Assembly: GCA_004292855.1 (NCBI GenBank)
Contig: RDXN01000030.1
Coordinates: 1-64,000 of the forward strand
Length of the DNA stretch: 64,000 bases
DNA from: Cytophagales bacterium
GTDB lineage: Bacteria > Bacteroidota > Bacteroidia > Cytophagales > Spirosomataceae
Direction: 5' to 3'
Shown: piece after piece, positions 59,864 to 64,000 of the stretch
Layout: every line of letters begins with the position of its first letter
Numbering within the stretch: the first letter of the stretch is position 1
Position numbers and translations under genes: made by a program
The notes under the pieces: generated by a model
The model's input: only the letters and a program-made list of their open reading frames with translations
The model's database searches: none
Told to the model about the DNA's origin: nothing

Positions 59864-60955
59864 ATGATTATTGACGCTCACCTCGACATGGCTCTCAATG
59901 CCATCGAATGCAACCGCGACTACCGGCGGTCCATCACCGAGATTCGGGCCTGGGAACAGGGCATGACCGACAAAATTGACCGGAGCAAGGGCGTGGTTTC
60001 ACTGCCCGAACTGCGCAAGGCCGGTATCGGGTTGATTGTTGCCACGCAGCTTGCCCGGTATAACGAGGAAGACCGTAGCCTGCCGGGCCTCGGCTGGAAC
60101 TCGCCCCAACAAGCCTGGGCCATGACGCAGGCCCAACGGACGTGGTACGAGACAATGGAAGACGACGACAGCGCGGGCTTCCCCCAAATGCGTCAGATCC
60201 GTGACCGGGCTGGCCTGGAAGCGCACCTGTCCCTCTGGCTCGACGCGTCTATCCCGAATGAGCAAAAACCCGTTGGCTACATCTTGACCCTCGAAGGGGC
60301 CGACTCGCTCGTGCGGCTGTCGTACCTCGAACGGGCGTATGACTACGGGTTGCGTGCGCTCGGTCCGGCCCATTACGGCCCCGGTCGGTATGCGCCGGGA
60401 ACGGGTATGACCGGCCCGCTGACGCCAATGGGGCAAGATTTGGTGCGCGAAATGGACCAACTCGGCATGATTCTGGACGTGACCCACCTGACCGATGAGG
60501 GCTTCGATATGGCTCTAGAAATGTTCAAAGGGCCGGTCTGGGCGAGCCACCACAACTGCCGTGCGCTCGTGCCCCACCAACGTCAACTGGCCGACGATCA
60601 GATCCGGCAGTTGGTGGAGCGTGGGGCGGTAATTGGCGGCTGCTTCGATGCCTGGATGATGAAACCCGGCCTCACGCAACGCAAGAGCAACCCCGCCGAC
60701 TTTGGCGTTCAACTAGAAACGATTGTAGACCATTACGACCACATTTGTCAGCTTGTTGGGAACGCCAACCACATCGCCATCGGCTCCGACCTCGACGGCA
60801 CCTTTGGCCTCGAACAATCCCCCGCCGACCTGAACACCATTGCCGACCTCGCTCACCTTCCCGATTTATTGGCCAGGCGCGGTTACTCTGAGGCCGATAT
60901 TCAAGGGGTTATGTATGGCAACTGGCTGCGGTTGCTGCGGGGGGCTTGGGGGTAA
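59864..60955 (+). CDS. Membrane-dipeptidase (M19) family protein
   Basis: A 363-aa metallopeptidase of the renal-dipeptidase family (PF01244), without a signal peptide. Metal ligands and signature elements are present: IDAHLDMA (HxD), LEGADSL (bridging Glu), LDVTHLTDEGFDMAL and VWASHHNCRAL (two His), IAIGSDLDGTFG (Asp). It hydrolyses dipeptides, often those with a D-residue at the C-terminal side, in accord with the D-amino-acid enzyme upstream. A repeat element now separates the two genes and the original start codon has been duplicated; the reading frame is intact. Confidence 0.93.
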   Translation: MIIDAHLDMALNAIECNRDYRRSITEIRAWEQGMTDKIDRSKGVVSLPELRKAGIGLIVATQLARYNEEDRSLPGLGWNSPQQAWAMTQAQRTWYETMEDDDSAGFPQMRQIRDRAGLEAHLSLWLDASIPNEQKPVGYILTLEGADSLVRLSYLERAYDYGLRALGPAHYGPGRYAPGTGMTGPLTPMGQDLVREMDQLGMILDVTHLTDEGFDMALEMFKGPVWASHHNCRALVPHQRQLADDQIRQLVERGAVIGGCFDAWMMKPGLTQRKSNPADFGVQLETIVDHYDHICQLVGNANHIAIGSDLDGTFGLEQSPADLNTIADLAHLPDLLARRGYSEADIQGVMYGNWLRLLRGAWG

Positions 60956-60990
60956 ACTGAACAATTACCCCAAATTCCGGTCATTACCGT

Positions 60991-63084
60991 ATGACGAAAG
61001 CCATTTATATCGCTTCGGTAGAGCCGTACACCGGCAAATCCCTTATTGCGCTGGGTTTGGTGAACCGGCTGTTGGGCAAAACGCAGAAAGTCGGCTATTT
61101 CAAACCAATTATTTCGCCCCAGGTGCCGGGGCGCAAGGAGGTGCATATTGAGGCCGTTCTGAATTATTTCGGCTTGCCAATTGCCTACGAGGATACCTAC
61201 GCCTTCGACCGGCAGCAGGCCCTCGACTACATGGAGTCGGAGAGCCGGGGCGAGTTGTTGAGCACGATCATCGGCAAGTACAAAAAGCTCGAAGAGAGCA
61301 ACGATTTCACCGTTATTGAGGGCAGCGATTTCTTGGGCGACGGTACGGCGTTTGAGTTTGAATCGAACGCGGTCATTGCCAAGAACCTCGGTGCGCCGGT
61401 GCTCGTGGTCATCACGGGCGAAAACCGATCAACGGCGGGCGTGGTTAGCTCGGCCCTGAACGCGCTACAAGCCTTCGAGGGGCGCGAGGTGCAGGTGTTG
61501 GGTTTGGTGGCCAACCGCGTGAAACCCGAACAGGTCGACGATGTGCGCGAATTGCTCCGCGCGCAACTGCCCGCCGAGGTCATGCTCACCGTAATTCCGT
61601 GGGAAAAGGGCCTGCAAAGCCCCACCATGAAGGAAATTCGCGACGGTCTGAACGCAAAAGTTCTGTTTGGTGAAGACCTGCTCACCAACCAGGCCGACAA
61701 CTTCGTGACGGGGGCTATGATGCTGCCCAACTTCCTCAACTATATCCAGGAAAACGTGCTGATCGTGACGCCCGGCGACCGGGGCGATATCATCATTGGA
61801 GCCATTCAGGCTAATATGTCGGCCAATTACCCCAAAGTAGCGGGTATCGTACTCACCGCTGGAACCGTACCCGACGAACCCATCACCCGTCTGCTCGAAG
61901 GGCTGCAAACCGTAGTCCCAATTCTGTCTGTCGAGCAGGGCACGTTTGCCACGACGACGGCCATTGGTGCTATTCATTCGCGCATTACCGCCGACAACCG
62001 CAAGAAGATTGAATTGGCGATCAATGTATTCGAGAAGTACGTGGACATGCAAGCATTTGACGACCGAATCACGACGTTCCGGTCGGAGGGGATTACGCCC
62101 CAGATGTTCCAGTATGGGCTTCTAAAAACGGCCAAAAGCGCGAAAAAACACATCGTTCTGCCCGAAGGTAACGACGACCGAATCCTGAGAGCTGCCGCCC
62201 GACTGATTGCCCAAAACGTAGTCAGTTTGACTATTCTCGGCGACCCTACGGAGGTGACAGCCTCGTTCCGCAGACTGGGTTTGGAGGAGGCCGCCAAAGC
62301 AATCCAGATTATTGACCCGGCCACCTCGGAGCAGTATGAGTCGTATGCCGAGACCCTGTACGAACTGCGCAAGGCCAAAAACGTGACCCTCGACATGGCC
62401 CGCGACCTCCTGCTCGACGTGTCGTATTTTGGGACTATGATGGTCTACAAAGGCCATGCCGACGGGATGGTGTCGGGGGCGGTGCATACCACCCAACACA
62501 CGATTCGGCCCGCCTTGCAATTTATCAAAACGAAGCCGGGGGTTTCGCTGGTGTCGTCGGTGTTTTTCATGTGCCTGCCCGACCGCGTGGCCGTGTTCGG
62601 CGATTGCGCCGTAAACCCCAACCCCACCGCCGAGCAATTGGCCGAGATCGCCATTTCGTCGGCGGAGAGCAGTGCCCGGTTTGGGATTGAACCCCGCGTG
62701 GCGATGCTGTCGTACTCGTCGGGCACGTCGGGGGAGGGCGAGGAGGTGGAGAAAGTCCGGCAGGCAACGGTTCTGGTTCGCGCCAAACGACCGGATCTGA
62801 AAATTGAGGGGCCAATCCAGTACGATGCCGCTGTGGACCCGTCGGTGGGTAGACAGAAACTACCCAATTCAGACGTGGCGGGTCGGGCAAGTGTGCTCAT
62901 CTTCCCCGACCTGAACACAGGTAACAACACCTACAAGGCCGTACAACGCGAAACGGGGGCGTTGGCCATTGGTCCCATGCTCCAGGGCCTTAACAAACCA
63001 ATCAACGACCTGAGCCGGGGCTGCACCGTCGACGATGTATTCAACACGGTGGTCATCACGGCCATTCAATGTCAGGATTTTTAA
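60991..63084 (+). CDS. pta: Phosphate acetyltransferase, long form
   Basis: A 697-aa enzyme with three parts: an N-terminal P-loop BioD-like domain (IASVEPYTGKSLIALGLVNR), a central DRTGG domain (about 215-330, with VTPGDRGDIIIGAI) and the C-terminal PTA_PTB catalytic domain (HIVLPEGNDDRILRAAARLIAQ, DGMVSGAVHTTQHTIRPALQFI, LSYSSGTSGEGEEVEKVRQAT, VAGRASVLIFPDLNTGNNTYK). It converts acetyl-CoA and phosphate to acetyl phosphate. The acetate kinase gene follows after four bases, so the Pta-AckA pathway is one operon. Confidence 0.97.
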   Translation: MTKAIYIASVEPYTGKSLIALGLVNRLLGKTQKVGYFKPIISPQVPGRKEVHIEAVLNYFGLPIAYEDTYAFDRQQALDYMESESRGELLSTIIGKYKKLEESNDFTVIEGSDFLGDGTAFEFESNAVIAKNLGAPVLVVITGENRSTAGVVSSALNALQAFEGREVQVLGLVANRVKPEQVDDVRELLRAQLPAEVMLTVIPWEKGLQSPTMKEIRDGLNAKVLFGEDLLTNQADNFVTGAMMLPNFLNYIQENVLIVTPGDRGDIIIGAIQANMSANYPKVAGIVLTAGTVPDEPITRLLEGLQTVVPILSVEQGTFATTTAIGAIHSRITADNRKKIELAINVFEKYVDMQAFDDRITTFRSEGITPQMFQYGLLKTAKSAKKHIVLPEGNDDRILRAAARLIAQNVVSLTILGDPTEVTASFRRLGLEEAAKAIQIIDPATSEQYESYAETLYELRKAKNVTLDMARDLLLDVSYFGTMMVYKGHADGMVSGAVHTTQHTIRPALQFIKTKPGVSLVSSVFFMCLPDRVAVFGDCAVNPNPTAEQLAEIAISSAESSARFGIEPRVAMLSYSSGTSGEGEEVEKVRQATVLVRAKRPDLKIEGPIQYDAAVDPSVGRQKLPNSDVAGRASVLIFPDLNTGNNTYKAVQRETGALAIGPMLQGLNKPINDLSRGCTVDDVFNTVVITAIQCQDF

Positions 63085-63088
63085 GACA

Positions 63089-64000
63089 ATGACCATTCTA
63101 GTCATCAACGCGGGCAGCAGTTCGCTCAAATACCAGTTCTTCAACATGCCCGCCGACACGCCCTTGTGTACGGGGCAGGTAGAGCGGATTGGTACGCCCG
63201 ACGCGTTTATTCGGCATCAGGTCCATGCGGGCGAAAAGCCCCAACGCGTTGAGCGTCGCGAGGGCGTAACCGATCATGCGGCTGGCCTGCAACAGGTTCT
63301 CGCCCTACTGTTGGACCCCGTTTTGGGCGTTATTGGTTCGCCCGACGAGATCGACGCCGTGGGGCACCGGGTCGTGCATGGGGGCGAACGCTTCGCGCAG
63401 ACCACGCTCATCACGCCCGCCGTGAAAGAGACAATTCGGGCCTTGTTTCCGCTGGCTCCGCTGCACAATCCCGTGAATTACACGTGTATTGAGATCGCCG
63501 AAACAACCTTCCCGCAGGCCAAACAGGTGGCGGTGTTCGACACGGCTTTTCACCAAACCATGCCCGACTATGCCTTTCGGTATGCCTTGCCAGCGAACCT
63601 TTACAAGCAGGAGGGCATTCGGGCTTACGGGTTTCACGGCACCTCGCACCAATACGTGAGCCAACAGGCGATGGCCTGGCTCGGCAAGCCCGACGCGAAG
63701 CTGATTAGTATTCACCTCGGCAATGGGAGCAGCATTACGGCGGTCAGGAATGGGCAGTCGGTTGATACCAGCATGGGATTCAGCCCATTGAGCGGCCTCG
63801 TGATGGGTACCCGTTCGGGCGATGTGGACCCGGCGGTGATCTTCCACCTGATTGACCGGGGCTACCGGGCGGACGATGTGAACCGCTTGTTGAACAAGCA
63901 ATCAGGGATGCAGGGCCTAACAGGCAGGAGCGACATGCGCGATATCCGAGCGGCCCTCGAAACGGGCGACCGCACGGCTGCGTTGGCCTACGAGATCTAC
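63089..64000 (+). CDS. ackA: Acetate kinase (3' end cut by window)
   Basis: The frame is open from the ATG at 63089 to the window edge (304 codons; the family is about 400). It starts with ILVINAGSSSLKYQFF and continues with VGHRVVHGGERF, HNPVNYTCIEIAE, VAVFDTAFHQTMPDYAFRYALP, YGFHGTSHQYVS, ISIHLGNGSSITAVRNGQSVDTSMGFSPLSGLVMGTRSGDVDPAV. These include the catalytic Arg, Asp and His of the ASKHA fold. It makes ATP from acetyl phosphate, completing the pathway begun by the gene upstream. Confidence 0.97.
   Translation, partial: MTILVINAGSSSLKYQFFNMPADTPLCTGQVERIGTPDAFIRHQVHAGEKPQRVERREGVTDHAAGLQQVLALLLDPVLGVIGSPDEIDAVGHRVVHGGERFAQTTLITPAVKETIRALFPLAPLHNPVNYTCIEIAETTFPQAKQVAVFDTAFHQTMPDYAFRYALPANLYKQEGIRAYGFHGTSHQYVSQQAMAWLGKPDAKLISIHLGNGSSITAVRNGQSVDTSMGFSPLSGLVMGTRSGDVDPAVIFHLIDRGYRADDVNRLLNKQSGMQGLTGRSDMRDIRAALETGDRTAALAYEIY

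Noticed and set aside
1..64000. CRISPR arrays, rRNA, tRNA genes or complete insertion sequences
   Set aside because: No regularly spaced direct repeats, no T-loop-like GGTTCGAAT contexts with a cloverleaf, and no transposase frame were found by eye; a dedicated scan (for example tRNAscan) could still find a missed tRNA.

Overview
The window looks like a chromosomal segment from a Cytophagales bacterium of the Spirosoma/Fibrella/Rudanella type (Bacteroidota). The signs are a secreted giant enzyme with a C-terminal type IX secretion (T9SS) sorting domain, TPR-linked two-component kinases, many TonB-dependent receptors and small secreted proteins, and promoters that fit the Bacteroidota pattern TTTG-N19-21-TAnnTTTG without Shine-Dalgarno sites. 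Genus is inferred from gene style, not from a marker gene. No rRNA, tRNA, CRISPR array or complete insertion sequence was seen.

Layout. 1-8.3 kb: a LytS-type kinase cut by the window edge, secreted unknowns, a stand-alone LytTR regulator, an SMP-30 family lactonase, a PIN-domain toxin-antitoxin pair, a LolA-like protein, then a LuxR-type response regulator. 8.3-13.7 kb: the most unusual locus. It has a 176-aa unknown protein and a 976-aa protein that appears to fuse an APH-like kinase, a HopA1-like lyase and a LanC-like region (the parts of a class V lanthipeptide synthetase), enclosed by a response regulator and a TPR histidine kinase. 13.8-16.1 kb: a HigBA module, its toxin frameshifted, bracketed by two copies of the 3' end of comM. 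16.2-24.6 kb: M28 peptidase, pyrophosphatase, lipoprotein, GH5 cellulase with an inserted carbohydrate-binding-like domain, a tripartite HipBST system, and leuA behind a complete ribosome-stalling attenuator with a leucine-rich leader peptide. 24.6-39.2 kb: a second LuxR-type two-component pair, a T9SS-exported glycosidase-like protein, acyl-CoA dehydrogenase, a glycosyltransferase of the ArnT type and a sorbosone/glucose dehydrogenase-like multidomain protein.

39.2-46.1 kb: a RelE-type toxin-antitoxin pair, rplY and prs, a thioredoxin-reductase-like flavoprotein and an ABC transporter with two DUF3526-type permeases. 46.2-56.2 kb is metal uptake. One half (TonB receptor, His-rich lipoprotein, CobW-type GTPase, MerC-like protein) carries two copies of a TTTGCAAC-N3-GTTGCAAA dyad and looks like a zinc-responsive (Zur) regulon. 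The other half (HmuR-like receptor, HmuY-like lipoprotein, a gutted receptor remnant, PepSY protein) looks like a heme or iron uptake operon. 56.2-64 kb: PAP2 phosphatase, hydroxyacyl-CoA dehydrogenase, a second intact HigBA, a D-threonine-aldolase-like enzyme, an M19 dipeptidase, and pta-ackA running off the right edge.

Repeats form a further theme. A C/G-rich palindromic family (59.7, 46.1 and 43.3 kb, and in frame inside the 976-aa protein) includes one copy flanked by a 14-bp direct repeat that has displaced the start of the dipeptidase gene. Other palindromic families lie around rplY, downstream of the T9SS protein and upstream of the ArnT-like gene.
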